Shown: positions 27,946-37,170, numbered from the stretch's first letter. The stretch is 64,000 bases of DNA from Deltaproteobacteria bacterium (GCA_024279915.1 JAJRRB010000061.1:1-64000), one strand, 5' to 3'. The notes: generated by a model not told the origin, from the sequence alone. Program-made: numbers and translations.

Positions 27946-28872
27946 ATGAGTGACCTCTATCCCTTTGAAAATAATTTCTTCGAGCTGAACGGTCTTCAAT
28001 ACCACTATCTTGACGAAGGTCAGGGTGATCCGGTGGTTATGGTGCATGGTAATCCAAGCTGGTCTTTCTACTATCGCAACCTGACCAAAGCGCTGCGTGA
28101 TCGTTATCGCGTCATCGTTCCCGATCATATCGGCTGCGGTCTTTCAGAAAAGCCGGGTGATGAAGATTACTCCTACACATTCAAACAACGCGTCGATGAT
28201 CTTGATGCCCTGCTTGAGCATCTTGAGATCCGCGAGCGGATTACGCTGGTCGTGCATGATTGGGGTGGCATGATCGGTATGGCCTATGCCTCCCGATATC
28301 CAGAACGAATTGCGCGTCTGGTGATTCTCAATACCTCGGCTTTCCATCTTCCAGAGGGCAAGAAATTCCCCCTGGCTCTAAAAATCTGTCGTGATACGGC
28401 CCTTGGTGCGTTTCTCGTTCAACGACTGAATATGTTTGCCATGATGGCCGCCCGAATCGGCTGCAAACGCAATCCGATGTCCGAAGCGCTGCGTGGCGCC
28501 TATTGCGCTCCCTACGATACGGTGACGGATCGTATTGCCACCCTGCGATTTGTTCAGGATATCCCGCTTAAGCCGGAAGACCCAGGTTATGATCTGATCA
28601 GCGAAATTGAGGATGGACTGGAGCGATTTGCGGATCTGCCGATGACGATCTGCTGGGGGATGAAGGACTTCGTTTTTGACAAGCAGTTCCTTAAAGAATG
28701 GCAGCGCCGTTTCCCTAATGCGGAGGTTCACGCTTTTGCTGACTGTGGCCATTACATTCTTGAAGACGCCAGCGACGAAGTGATCCCAATTATCGACAAG
28801 TTTCTGGAGGAACATCCCATCGCCGGGACTCTTGATAAGCCAGGCGACATCCCTCCTGACGAGAAAGCGTAA
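27946..28872 (+). CDS. oleB: OleB, alpha/beta-hydrolase beta-lactone decarboxylase
   Basis: 308 residues of the haloalkane-dehalogenase-like alpha/beta-hydrolase group. HGNPSWSFYYR (34-44) provides the oxyanion region, nucleophile Asp105 sits in VVHDWGG, and His269 in DCGHYI completes the triad. An Asp nucleophile rather than Ser is the mark of OleB and dehalogenases. In the Ole pathway it converts the cis-beta-lactone from OleC into the cis-olefin plus CO2. Its TAA overlaps the ATG of oleC by one base (TAATG), and OleB, OleC and OleD are known to assemble into one complex, which fits the tight gene spacing. Confidence 0.92.
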   Translation: MSDLYPFENNFFELNGLQYHYLDEGQGDPVVMVHGNPSWSFYYRNLTKALRDRYRVIVPDHIGCGLSEKPGDEDYSYTFKQRVDDLDALLEHLEIRERITLVVHDWGGMIGMAYASRYPERIARLVILNTSAFHLPEGKKFPLALKICRDTALGAFLVQRLNMFAMMAARIGCKRNPMSEALRGAYCAPYDTVTDRIATLRFVQDIPLKPEDPGYDLISEIEDGLERFADLPMTICWGMKDFVFDKQFLKEWQRRFPNAEVHAFADCGHYILEDASDEVIPIIDKFLEEHPIAGTLDKPGDIPPDEKA

Positions 28873-30539
28873 TGAGTCAGACGGTCTTTGCTAACGTCGC
28901 TGCGCATCTCCCCGAGATGGCCCGCCTGCAGCCGGATACACCAGCAATCTTTATCCCCCAAGGTCTTGATAGTCAGCAACAGACAAGCTACACGCAATAT
29001 ACCTTTGCCGAACTTGATCTGGAAAGCAGCCGGATGGCCTCTGCCCTCGAGTCGATCGGTATCAGCCGTGGTGTCCGCACTGTCCTCATGGTGCCGCCCG
29101 GCTTCGAGTTCTTCTCCCTGACTTTTGCACTCTTCAAGATTGGCGCAGTGCCTGTTCTGGTTGATCCAGGCATGGGCGTCAAGAACCTTAAAACCTGTCT
29201 CGCTGAAGCACAACCAGAAGCTTTTATCGGTATTCCCAAAGCTCACCTGGCTCGCGTCCTGCTCGGCTGGGGAAAGCCAACAGTCAAAACATTGATGACC
29301 GTTGGCCGACGACTCTTCTGGGGCGGTTCAACCCTTGAGGAAATTCTGGCCAAAGTTCCCAAGGACCAGCAATACGTAACAGCAGACACCTCTGCCGATG
29401 AAACCGCTGCGATCCTATTTACCAGCGGCAGCACCGGCGTGCCGAAAGGTGCGATCTACAGCCACGGCAACTTTTCCGCTCAGGTGGATCTGATGCGTCA
29501 GGTCTACGACATTCGTCCCGGTGAAATTGACCTGCCGACCTTTCCGCTCTTTGCTCTCTTTGCTCCAGCCTTGGGGATGACATCGGTCGTCCCGGAGATG
29601 GACTTTACCCGGCCCGCCGATGTTGACCCGGTTAAAATCATTGCCGCCATTGAAAAATTTCAGATCACCACCATGTTTGGTTCTCCGGCTCTGATCAATC
29701 GGGTGGGGCGTTATGGTGAGGCTCAGGGTGTCAAGTTGCCGAGTCTGAAACGGGCGATTTCTGCCGGGGCTCCGGTTCCGGCTGCCGTGCTTGAGCGTTT
29801 TACCAAAATGCTCTCACCAGAAGCCCAGGTCTTTACTCCTTATGGTGCGACCGAAGCGTTACCCGTTTGCTCGATTGGCAGTACCGAAATCCTCAGCGAT
29901 ACCCGCCATGCAACTGACCAGGGGCGTGGTGTTTGTGTCGGTAAGCCGGTACCGGGAATTGACCTGGAGATTATTACTATTTCTGACCAGCCGATTGCGA
30001 CTTGGGACGAAAGCTTGACGCTTGGCACCGATGAGATCGGTGAGATTGTTGTCAAGGGACCTCAGGTGACACAAGGTTATTTCAATCGTGCAGAATCAAC
30101 TGCCCTTGGCAAAATTGCCGATCCAGATCATGGCGGTTTCTACCATCGTATGGGTGATCTCGGTTATCGTGACAAACAGGGTCGGATCTGGTTTTGTGGG
30201 CGTAAGGCGCATCGCGTTGAAACAGCAGAAGAAACGCTTTTTACCATTCCCTGTGAAGCCGTTTTCAATACTCACCAGGCTGTTTTTAGAACCGCCCTGA
30301 TTGGTATTGGCGAGTCGGGGCAACAACGACCTGTACTTTGTGTGGAGTTGGAAAAAGGTGCAGACACCTCAGCCCTGGCAAAAGTCCATCAGGAATTACT
30401 TGCTATAGGTGCCGAGCATGAGGTCACCCGTAACATCAAGACCTTCCTTTTTCATCCGGAATTCCCTGTTGATATTCGTCACAATGCCAAAATCTTTCGT
30501 GAAAAACTGGCACTCTGGGCTACGGAGAAGTTGGCATGA
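28872..30539 (+). CDS. oleC: OleC, beta-lactone synthetase (AMP-ligase fold)
   Basis: 555 residues of the ANL (acyl-adenylate forming) superfamily. P-loop ILFTSGSTGVPKG at 181-193, TPYGATEALP adenine-binding motif near 322, and YHRMGDLGYRDKQGRIWFCGR hinge region. Instead of making a CoA ester, OleC adenylates the 2-alkyl-3-hydroxyacid and closes it to a beta-lactone. The assignment rests on placement between oleB and oleD and on the GATEA motif, which is typical of OleC. It starts 1 nt within the oleB stop and overlaps oleD by 4 nt (ATGA), so the three proteins are translationally coupled. Confidence 0.92.
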   Translation: MSQTVFANVAAHLPEMARLQPDTPAIFIPQGLDSQQQTSYTQYTFAELDLESSRMASALESIGISRGVRTVLMVPPGFEFFSLTFALFKIGAVPVLVDPGMGVKNLKTCLAEAQPEAFIGIPKAHLARVLLGWGKPTVKTLMTVGRRLFWGGSTLEEILAKVPKDQQYVTADTSADETAAILFTSGSTGVPKGAIYSHGNFSAQVDLMRQVYDIRPGEIDLPTFPLFALFAPALGMTSVVPEMDFTRPADVDPVKIIAAIEKFQITTMFGSPALINRVGRYGEAQGVKLPSLKRAISAGAPVPAAVLERFTKMLSPEAQVFTPYGATEALPVCSIGSTEILSDTRHATDQGRGVCVGKPVPGIDLEIITISDQPIATWDESLTLGTDEIGEIVVKGPQVTQGYFNRAESTALGKIADPDHGGFYHRMGDLGYRDKQGRIWFCGRKAHRVETAEETLFTIPCEAVFNTHQAVFRTALIGIGESGQQRPVLCVELEKGADTSALAKVHQELLAIGAEHEVTRNIKTFLFHPEFPVDIRHNAKIFREKLALWATEKLA

Positions 30540-31525
30540 AGGCATTGGTGACCGGCGGTGGAGGATTCCTCGGCAAGGCGATCATCAAGCTGCTTCGTCA
30601 ACGCGGTGACGAAGTACGCTCATTCTCGCGCAATCCGCATCCAGCGTTGACCGAACTTGGAGTTGAGCATTGCCGAGGTGAACTGGGTGATGGCGAGGCG
30701 GTTAGAAATGCTGCCGAAGGCTGTGATATTGTTTTTCATGTTGCTGCCAAAGCCGGGGTGTGGGGCCCCTACGAGGCGTTCTACCGGGCCAATGTCCTGG
30801 GCACCAAGCATGTCATCGACGCTTGTCGTCAGCACGGCATCAAGCATCTGGTATATACCAGTTCGCCAAGCGTAGTCTTTGACGGAACCGATATGGAAGG
30901 TGTTGATGAGTCGGTCCCGTATCCGGAGCATTTCGAAGCTTTTTATCCACAGACCAAGGCCGAGGCCGAGAAGTTGGTTTTGCAAGCGAATAATGGTGAG
31001 CTGGCGACAGTTGCTTTACGTCCGCACCTGATCTGGGGTCCGGAAGATAATCATCTGGTGCCGCGTATTCTTGAGCGTGGTGCCAAGGGTGCTTTGCGTA
31101 AACTCGGTACCCGCGAATGCCTGGCCGATACCATCTATATTGATAACGCTGCGCTTGCCCATGTGCAGGCTGCCGATCATCTTGAGATTGGTTCCGCTGT
31201 GGCTGGTAAAGCCTACTTCCTCTCTCAGGGGGAACCGCTGCCGATCTGGGAGGTGGTCAACCGTATCCTCGATGCTGGTGGTCTACCGCCGGTGACTCGT
31301 ACCATTTCGCCTGCGCTGGCCTACAAGATTGGTGCTCTTCTGGAGAAAATCTATACCCTCTTCAACCTCAAAGGCGAGCCGCGCATGACGCGCTTTGTAG
31401 CCAAGGAGTTGTCTACCTCTCACTGGTTTGATCTCAGTGCTGCTCGTAAGGACTTTGGTTATCGACCGGAAATTTCTTTTGATGAGGGGATGGAGCGGTT
31501 GCGTGCGTGGTTGGTGGATCGCTGA
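30536..31525 (+). CDS. oleD: OleD, NAD(P)-dependent 2-alkyl-3-ketoacid reductase
   Basis: 329 residues of the extended short-chain dehydrogenase family. Rossmann loop GGGGFLG (7-13), and Tyr137-x3-Lys141 (YPQTK) with the upstream serine strand YTSSPSVVF. It reduces the OleA product to the 2-alkyl-3-hydroxyacid for OleC. The 3' end matters for the locus history: its last 96 bp (31430-31525) recur in diverged form at 33257-33352, behind the Fic gene. The distal end is complete and ends ERLRAWLVDR. A weak dyad (CTCAAA...TTTGAG around GGCGCC, near 31549-31573) follows and may end the transcript. Confidence 0.93.
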   Translation: MKALVTGGGGFLGKAIIKLLRQRGDEVRSFSRNPHPALTELGVEHCRGELGDGEAVRNAAEGCDIVFHVAAKAGVWGPYEAFYRANVLGTKHVIDACRQHGIKHLVYTSSPSVVFDGTDMEGVDESVPYPEHFEAFYPQTKAEAEKLVLQANNGELATVALRPHLIWGPEDNHLVPRILERGAKGALRKLGTRECLADTIYIDNAALAHVQAADHLEIGSAVAGKAYFLSQGEPLPIWEVVNRILDAGGLPPVTRTISPALAYKIGALLEKIYTLFNLKGEPRMTRFVAKELSTSHWFDLSAARKDFGYRPEISFDEGMERLRAWLVDR

Positions 31526-31705
31526 TCTCTATGAGACGCTGGGAACGCTCAAATCAGGGCGCCTTTTTTGAGCCTCCCCCTTTCTGATTATGACCGAAAA
31601 GCACTTCCTTAAACTTAAAAAAACCGCTTAACTTGAAAAAATCACGCTCTTGTGCTACTTATCTTCAAGAAAATATTTTTATAGGCGTATTTCTTGGAGG
31701 TTATC

Positions 31706-33202
31706 TTGAAAAAGTTTCCAATTATCTTTCTTTCTGACTCTTCTATCTCTTCAGAGGTAGCACGTGAAGTTAGAGGTGGACGGGCTCGCAAAATCGGTCC
31801 ACGTCTCTACACGACCAATATGAAGGACAATCCGGAAAGAATTGTTCAACAAAATTGGTGGCAGGTCCTTTCTCTTCTCGTCCCTGGTGGTGTTGTCAGT
31901 CATCGGACATCTCTGGAAAGTTCCATCTCGCCAGCCGGGCGAGTCTATGTTACAGGCCAATACCCACGGACATTTACTTTGCCTGGTTTGGAAATCGTTC
32001 AGATGGAGGGAGTCGGCCCTCTTGAGGATGACATGCCAATGATGACGTTTTACCTCGCATCCCAGGGCCGAGCATTTCTTGAAAACCTGGCGCCGTCAAG
32101 AGCTCGGAGAGGTGAAGCCAAAGCGCTGTATCGAGATCAGATAGAACGTAGATTGGCAGATTTGCTACGAACACGCGGAGAAAATGAACTGAACGCTCTC
32201 AGAGATCAGGCTAGAAGCCTGGCAACAGAGTTAAGTTTGGAGAAAGAGTTTCGAGAAATGGACCAGTTAGTCGGGAGTCTGCTCGGGACCAGGAATGCAG
32301 ACCTCAAAGAGCCTGTTGCTCAAGCCTACGCTCGTAACGAACCATATGACCCGAATGTCCTTGAACGAGTGGATGTCCTCCGGGCTTTTCTGGTAGGACA
32401 GGTTCTTCCGGTCCGGACACAATTGTCTGAAGCCAACACGGGTTTCTATAACGTGGCCTTCTTTGACGCTTACTTCTCCAACTATATAGAAGGTACTCGT
32501 TTTGAAATCGACGAAGCTTTGCAGATCGTCGAGAGCGGTCGTATTCCTGAGCGGCGCCCCGAAGATGGGCATGACGTTCTGGGCACCTATCAGATTGTAG
32601 CCAGTCTGGAAGAAATGATTCGTACCCCGGGAACCTCTGAAGAATTTTTCGATCTGCTTACTCAGCGCCATAGCGTAATCCTTGCCGGACGATCCGAAAG
32701 GAACCCTGGTGTATTCAAGACTCAGGTCAACTTTACAGGATCCACTCGCTTTGTCGATCCAGATCTGGTAGAAGGCACGCTTAAGCAGGGCTTTGAATAC
32801 TATCGTTCACTTGAAGATCCCTTCGCGCGGTCGTTGGTCATGATGTTTTTGATCACGGAGGTTCATCCGTTTGAAGACGGTAACGGCCGAATCGCTCGCA
32901 TTATGATGAATGCTGAATTGGTTGCAGCGAATCAAACGCGAATTATCATCCCTTCTGTGTTCCGCAATGAGTACATATCTGGGTTGAAAAGATTGACAAA
33001 CCACCAGGACCCACGTTCGTTTGTTCGTATTATGGAATTTGCACAAATTGTTGTGTCTAGAATCGATTTTTCTGATATGGCGTCTGCCAAAGAGTCCTTC
33101 GAGGAGTGTAATGCCTTTGCTGATCCAGCAGAGGATGTTCGGCTTCGGTTGCCTCCTGGAACTGGGTTTGAAGAAAGCTTAAAGCCTGAGCCTGGTTTTT
33201 AA
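31706..33202 (+). CDS. Fic-domain protein (probable AMPylator) with N-terminal winged-helix-like region
   Basis: 498 residues from TTG 31706, chosen because GGAGG at 31696-31700 lies at ideal distance; an in-frame TTG at 31694 overlaps that site. Fic core motif HPFEDGNGR at 387-395 supplies the catalytic His and the phosphate-binding loop. A regulatory motif SNYIEGT (258-264, Ser-x3-Glu-Gly) precedes it, so it should be a self-inhibited Fic protein, with Glu262 blocking ATP. The first about 130 residues (SSEVAREVRGGRARKIGPRL, then VVSHRTSLE) recall the winged-helix/AbiEi-like modules found in front of some Fic or toxin genes; this is tentative. Most Fic enzymes transfer AMP to Thr/Ser/Tyr of target proteins. 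No separate antitoxin gene is seen. The gene sits alone between oleD and a second oleD 3' end. Confidence 0.85.
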   Translation: MKKFPIIFLSDSSISSEVAREVRGGRARKIGPRLYTTNMKDNPERIVQQNWWQVLSLLVPGGVVSHRTSLESSISPAGRVYVTGQYPRTFTLPGLEIVQMEGVGPLEDDMPMMTFYLASQGRAFLENLAPSRARRGEAKALYRDQIERRLADLLRTRGENELNALRDQARSLATELSLEKEFREMDQLVGSLLGTRNADLKEPVAQAYARNEPYDPNVLERVDVLRAFLVGQVLPVRTQLSEANTGFYNVAFFDAYFSNYIEGTRFEIDEALQIVESGRIPERRPEDGHDVLGTYQIVASLEEMIRTPGTSEEFFDLLTQRHSVILAGRSERNPGVFKTQVNFTGSTRFVDPDLVEGTLKQGFEYYRSLEDPFARSLVMMFLITEVHPFEDGNGRIARIMMNAELVAANQTRIIIPSVFRNEYISGLKRLTNHQDPRSFVRIMEFAQIVVSRIDFSDMASAKESFEECNAFADPAEDVRLRLPPGTGFEESLKPEPGF

Positions 33203-33256
33203 ACTGTTTAGGGTTCACGGTTTGATCAGAACATTAGAATAGGTGTTATGTCCCGC

Positions 33257-33352
33257 GATCTTAGTGCTGCTCGCAGGGGTTTTGGTTATCGACCGGAAAT
33301 TTCTTTTGATGAAGGGATGAAGAGATTGCGTGAGTGGTTGGCGAAGAGTTGA
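33257..33352 (+). pseudogene. Duplicated oleD 3' end
   Basis: The reading frame ATG 33248 to TGA 33352 encodes 34 residues, of which the last 31 (LSAARRGFGYRPEISFDEGM, then KRLREWLAKS) copy the oleD C-terminus (LSAARKDFGYRPEISFDEGM, then ERLRAWLVDR). Nucleotide alignment with 31430-31525 is gapless over 96 bp at roughly 84 percent, with an identical 32-bp core. It lacks the rest of the gene, so it is a remnant and not a functional enzyme. Confidence 0.9.
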
Positions 33353-33385
33353 CCCTGAATGAGCTGATCCTTTCTGGTTCCTGGT

Positions 33386-34702
33386 CTATCCTTTTTCAAA
33401 AGAGAGTCGGTGAGTGTTGCCAACCTTTTTGATTGTATCAGCATCCAATCCTGCCTCTTGAGCATGCGCTGACCATTGACTGACAACTTCCACGATTTCA
33501 GAGACAATTTCCAATGAATCTTTAATGCCTATCGACTCCCCAACCTGTACGAAATCTTTCAAAGTGAAGGCGTCTCTCTTGCCATTAATAGTCATCTGGT
33601 GACTATTGGTCCACACTCCCTTTGGGTTGTGAGCATGTGTAACATCAAAGGCTGGTGAAAGGTTCCATTTCCCAGACTTGTCCATCAGAAAGGCAATGTT
33701 TTTTGTGTGGTCGTCCTGATTTCGCGACACTACATTGAAAATCATCCTGCGGAATTGTTGAACGGCTTCTGCCTTGGCGATTTTTAGCTTCCGCATAACG
33801 GCAAAGGCTTGTTCATAACCGTAGGCCCCGGCAACATTAAAGTCGTAATGCCCAATTCCGCACAAAGACTGCATGTGTAATTTCCCCCCGTCAACGCGAT
33901 CAAACCGCTTGGTCAAGAAGTGTGCACGACCACCTTCTTCTAAAAGTTTGCATTCAGACATAACGATCCCTGCGGTGCGCGCCATCAGGTGATAAGCATA
34001 TTCGATCCGGCCATACCCTTGTGAAGCGCCAAGCTCCAGGTCATTCACCCCGTCAAACTTCAACAGCCAGTACGAGTATCCTTTGGGGGCCTGGGTCTGG
34101 CCTGAGCGGATATGCCCTTTGGGGTTCATCGCAATTACGACTTTAGCTCTAGCCCCGCCAGCGGATGTTCCAACTCGGAGAATCTCGAGCAAGGCGTCTG
34201 ATCTTTCATTTTCGTCGTCCCCAAGATTTGCAGTAAGCTCGTCTCGCCCGGATGTAATGGCTCGGGCCAGTTCAACCAGATGTGCAATTTCTACCGGGAC
34301 GGACTCCTCCGTCTTTGAACTAAGGGAGGGAGAAAACTCCAGCGCTCCCATTCCTCGCTTGCCTGTGTAGCAGAGCCGTTCAACAGGGGTAAAGCTTTTG
34401 GGGTCACGTCCGTGACGGGTCAGCCAGACATCAATGATCTTGTTGCCGAACTTATCTGGCAGACAATCGGCGAGAAGCCCTGGAAGTCCTTTAAAGGTCT
34501 CTGTGTTCAGGTTTGGGAATTCGTAAATGCCATCGCCGCGCATGGCATCGTCGATTGGCATATTTATTGGGGAGAGGTCTAATCCTTTGCGCAAGAAGGT
34601 CTTGTCATATTCAAATACAGCAGAACCTGTGTCTCGCCAGGACACTGCACCAGCTATGTCTCCCCAAAGTTTTATGTAGGCTGTTTGGGCTTTGTCTACC
34701 AT
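33386..34702 (-). CDS. hipA: HipA-family serine/threonine kinase toxin
   Basis: 438 residues of the HipA kinase family (PI3/4-kinase-like fold). HipA-N region about 1-110; glycine-rich ATP loop GTSAGGARAK (178-187); catalytic loop SRNQDDHTKN (326-335), with Asp330/331, Lys334 and Asn335 as expected; AFDVTHAHN near 353 as the metal-binding segment. HipA toxins phosphorylate translation factors such as glutamyl-tRNA synthetase and cause growth arrest. It is downstream of hipB with a 7-nt overlap on the minus strand, opposite to the flanking pathway genes. The length agrees with the family (about 430). Confidence 0.9.
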   Translation of the reverse strand: MVDKAQTAYIKLWGDIAGAVSWRDTGSAVFEYDKTFLRKGLDLSPINMPIDDAMRGDGIYEFPNLNTETFKGLPGLLADCLPDKFGNKIIDVWLTRHGRDPKSFTPVERLCYTGKRGMGALEFSPSLSSKTEESVPVEIAHLVELARAITSGRDELTANLGDDENERSDALLEILRVGTSAGGARAKVVIAMNPKGHIRSGQTQAPKGYSYWLLKFDGVNDLELGASQGYGRIEYAYHLMARTAGIVMSECKLLEEGGRAHFLTKRFDRVDGGKLHMQSLCGIGHYDFNVAGAYGYEQAFAVMRKLKIAKAEAVQQFRRMIFNVVSRNQDDHTKNIAFLMDKSGKWNLSPAFDVTHAHNPKGVWTNSHQMTINGKRDAFTLKDFVQVGESIGIKDSLEIVSEIVEVVSQWSAHAQEAGLDADTIKKVGNTHRLSFEKG

Positions 34703-35031
34703 TCTGAAGCCTCATTCTGCTCGCTTTTTTTGTCATGCTTGCCGCTGGCTCTTTTCCGCTTTCGTCCTTGGAATTTGGCGAGTTGCATGGGGCTGATGCC
34801 TGGATCAGCGATGAATGAATCAAGTTGATCCAAAGAGTTTAGCTCCCGAAGTACGGCAACTAGCGTGCTCAATTTCGCTCTTCCAGATTCCAGGCTTTTT
34901 ATTGAGTTGAGCGAAAGCAGGGTGCGCTCGGAAAGCTCAGCTTGGGTTATGTTTTTTCTTAGTCTTAGCTCTTGAAAGCGTCGCCCGATCTCTTTTTCGA
35001 TGGCTTCATCAGACATGTAGTGATAGTCCAT
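34696..35031 (-). CDS. hipB: HipB-type Xre antitoxin
   Basis: 111 residues from ATG 35031, which has GGAG 6-7 nt upstream; a longer open frame upstream is low in coding character. An Xre-type helix-turn-helix covers about residues 13-65 (IGRRFQELRLRKNITQAELS, then LNSIKSLESGRAKL). The basic tail (KFQGRKRKRASGKHDKK) may contact DNA or HipA. It should repress its own operon and neutralise HipA. The stop overlaps the hipA start, the usual coupling in hipBA modules. Confidence 0.85.
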   Translation of the reverse strand: MDYHYMSDEAIEKEIGRRFQELRLRKNITQAELSERTLLSLNSIKSLESGRAKLSTLVAVLRELNSLDQLDSFIADPGISPMQLAKFQGRKRKRASGKHDKKSEQNEASEW

Positions 35032-36034
35032 AATGGCTCCAAAAAGGTCTATTGGTATGTATTTATCTATATGATAGCCCGAAAAGGGATTGTTGTAAAT
35101 CATTTTTATCGAAGATATATATTGCTTTTTATGACGCCACCGGTAGACCTTTCCAGGACAGCCACGTGTTCCTGTCCCCGGTTCCAAAACGTAAAGATCG
35201 CCGGTCCCGGCCGGCAGCCGGGTAACTTTCTTGCTAAGCCCCAAGAAAGTCACCAAAGAATGGCTTTGCGCTGCGCTGGGCATGTTGTTCACCGAGATAC
35301 TGTGTTGTTACGGAAGCATGGGTTGCAACGTGATGAGTTGGATTCGTTTTGTTTGTGGTGTTAAGCGGTTATGGTGCGCGTGGCTATCTACTGGGCTGTT
35401 GCAGCAACGGGCTGCACGCCTTATGATCTAACTACAGACCAAAAAACATAAGACAATTTCCACACGAGAAACGCTCCCTGTTAAACACACAGGGGCCGCT
35501 AAGATCAGGCCCCCGCCTTTGGCTGCAAATCAGCAGAACACGAGTACCCAACAGCAAGGAAAATCAAAGCTGGAAACGCTGGAGTACGCATGCCCACCGC
35601 GAGGTGAAGGCACTTTTGCCTACTTTTGCTGCCTGGGCGAAAGTATGTCGTATGGCGGGACGAGACTCGCCGGTTTTGTTGTTAAAATTTCCATTGTCTC
35701 TTGAACTCGTTCGAGTTGGGTGTGGGGAGCCAACAACTTCCAAAGGTGGGCACTCCCTCACGGAGTCCCACCTTTGAATTGTTTAGCACCCCAGCCAAAG
35801 CAGAACAACTACCTCGGCCTCACACTTCTCTCCCTTCCGCTCTGCTTTCATCGACAAATAGCCTAAAACATTCGCCCACAAGAAAACGGGGGAACGAGCG
35901 CCACTCTTCGGGCGCTTCCCCCTTCTCGCTGCGTTCACATTTTTATGGACGATCAGGAAATATTTGACGGATTATGCTGAAAAGGCTTTAATGGGATGCT
36001 AATTAGCGGAAAATGTTCAGGAATAGAGATATCA
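35032..36034. other. One-kilobase non-coding stretch with several hairpins
   Basis: No convincing gene. Four dyads are visible: ACTTTCTT/AAGAAAGT (35225-35250), TACTTT/AAAGTA (35621-35645), AAAGGTGGG-c-ACTCC / GGAGT-CCCACCTTT (35742-35775), and GGGGGA...AGCGCC / GGCGCT-TCCCCC (35888-35922). The first two are the short palindromic sort that recurs in bacterial intergenic regions. The stretch resembles degenerate accessory DNA between the HipBA module and the two cassettes. The 5' end would also hold the hipBA promoter (minus strand); I could not fix it. Confidence 0.6.
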
Positions 36035-36069
36035 ATGTATTTAGAGACCCCCGTGTTACTAAAATGGGG
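36035..36069. repeat. Element A, copy 1 (upstream of the AbiTii-like gene)
   Basis: A 35-bp sequence, atgtatttagagacccccgt and then gttactaaaatggggA, recurs at 37349-37382 with about six differences. It contains a small hairpin, CCCC(GTGTTACTAAAAT)GGGG, which the second copy keeps as CCCGT...ACGGG. It lies 52 bp before the gene's ATG. Confidence 0.8.
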
Positions 36070-36121
36070 AAGCGCGTCATCACTTATTATCACGGACCGT
36101 TAAGTGTCCAAGGAAAGCATC

Positions 36122-37057
36122 ATGGAACAAAGCAGATCTGAGCATATCTTAGAACTTACAAAAGAGTTGCTTGATGACATTGAGCTAAGTAGGCTACCAG
36201 CGGAATCCTTGTTACTTAAAGCCTCTAGGTTGGCGCGCTGGGTTGGGTCTGATGAAATTAAAAGTTGGATCAACTTTGAAATGAAGGGCTACAACTCTTC
36301 TAGTGAAGTCGCATTAAAATATATGGGTATCACTGGCCGCTGGACAGATAAAGAAGAGGGTAAAGGTTATTGGGGGCCATTAGCACAACATGAATCAGCG
36401 ATTGAAGCCCAGAACATTAAACTTCGTTCGATGTCTACCCCAGACACTAGTGGAGACTGGGCTTTTCGTGTAATGCAAATGTATGAACGTCAAGTCAAAA
36501 ACACTACCGATTATCTTTCCACACTAAGTGGTATCAAAACTCGTGTTTTGGCACACCTACATAGTTTCGTTGCCGAGGTCTATTACGAAAAAGAATTTGA
36601 CAGCTTAAGTGAATCAATCTTTGAAAAGTACAAGAGCGAAATTGACACTTTAATTTCTGCGCACAGCGGTTCGATACTGGAGCAAATCCCATCTGTAATG
36701 TCACGCCTATCAGAAGGCGACCCAGAATCTATAAGTCAAGCCTTAACAACCGTCAGAAGAATCATAGAGTCCTTTGCCGACTCTATCTTTCCCCCCTCGG
36801 ATAAAACAATAAATATTGGAGGGAACGATTTGACGCTTGGAGCCAATAAGCATCAAAATAGAATTAATGCTTTCGTTCACCAACGGGTTTCCAGCAAGTC
36901 GAGGAAAACGAAAATACGTCAGAATCTGTCAAATTTATATGATCGTGTTTCAACTGGGGTCCATAAAGATGTTACGGCCGAAGAAGCTAGGTCTCTATTC
37001 TTAAATACATATTTATTGCTCGGCGAATTACTTCATATATCTGAGACAGGCTCTTAA
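36122..37057 (+). CDS. AbiTii-domain protein (putative abortive-infection factor)
   Basis: 311 residues from ATG 36122, preceded by AAGGA at proper distance (a GTG at 36104 is in frame but has no such site). The N-terminal region, ELLDDIELSRLPAESLLLKA followed by SRLARWVGSDEIKSWINFEMKGY (about 10-55), is the signature of AbiTii domains, known from proteins near abortive-infection systems. The rest is mainly helical, with no enzymatic motif I can identify; the C-terminal half (about 200-311) is a helical domain often described only as hypothetical. AT-rich compared with the pathway genes. It is the cargo of the first of two tandem units with common flanking elements. Confidence 0.7.
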   Translation: MEQSRSEHILELTKELLDDIELSRLPAESLLLKASRLARWVGSDEIKSWINFEMKGYNSSSEVALKYMGITGRWTDKEEGKGYWGPLAQHESAIEAQNIKLRSMSTPDTSGDWAFRVMQMYERQVKNTTDYLSTLSGIKTRVLAHLHSFVAEVYYEKEFDSLSESIFEKYKSEIDTLISAHSGSILEQIPSVMSRLSEGDPESISQALTTVRRIIESFADSIFPPSDKTINIGGNDLTLGANKHQNRINAFVHQRVSSKSRKTKIRQNLSNLYDRVSTGVHKDVTAEEARSLFLNTYLLLGELLHISETGS

Positions 37058-37102
37058 CAAATTATGAAGGAGACTATCTCAAAGAACTTTGTTTCCCTGC
37101 TA

Positions 37103-37170
37103 CGTTAAACGTTTTTATGTGACCAACATTTCTTCCCAGTGCCCATCTTCGTCTTTACTGGGGAGCCAAC
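37103..37170. repeat. Element B, copy 1 (downstream of the AbiTii-like gene)
   Basis: Starts CGTTAAA and contains CCCAGTGCCCATCTTCGT, then ACTGGGGAGCCAA. It recurs at 38113-38170. The inner part forms CCCAGT(...)ACTGGG, a 6-bp stem kept in both copies although the loops differ. Confidence 0.8.

Noticed and set aside
35225-35645. Possible CRISPR-like or gene remnant in the 35-36 kb non-coding stretch
   Set aside because: Dyads there differ in sequence and spacing, and no regular repeat-spacer pattern is present.
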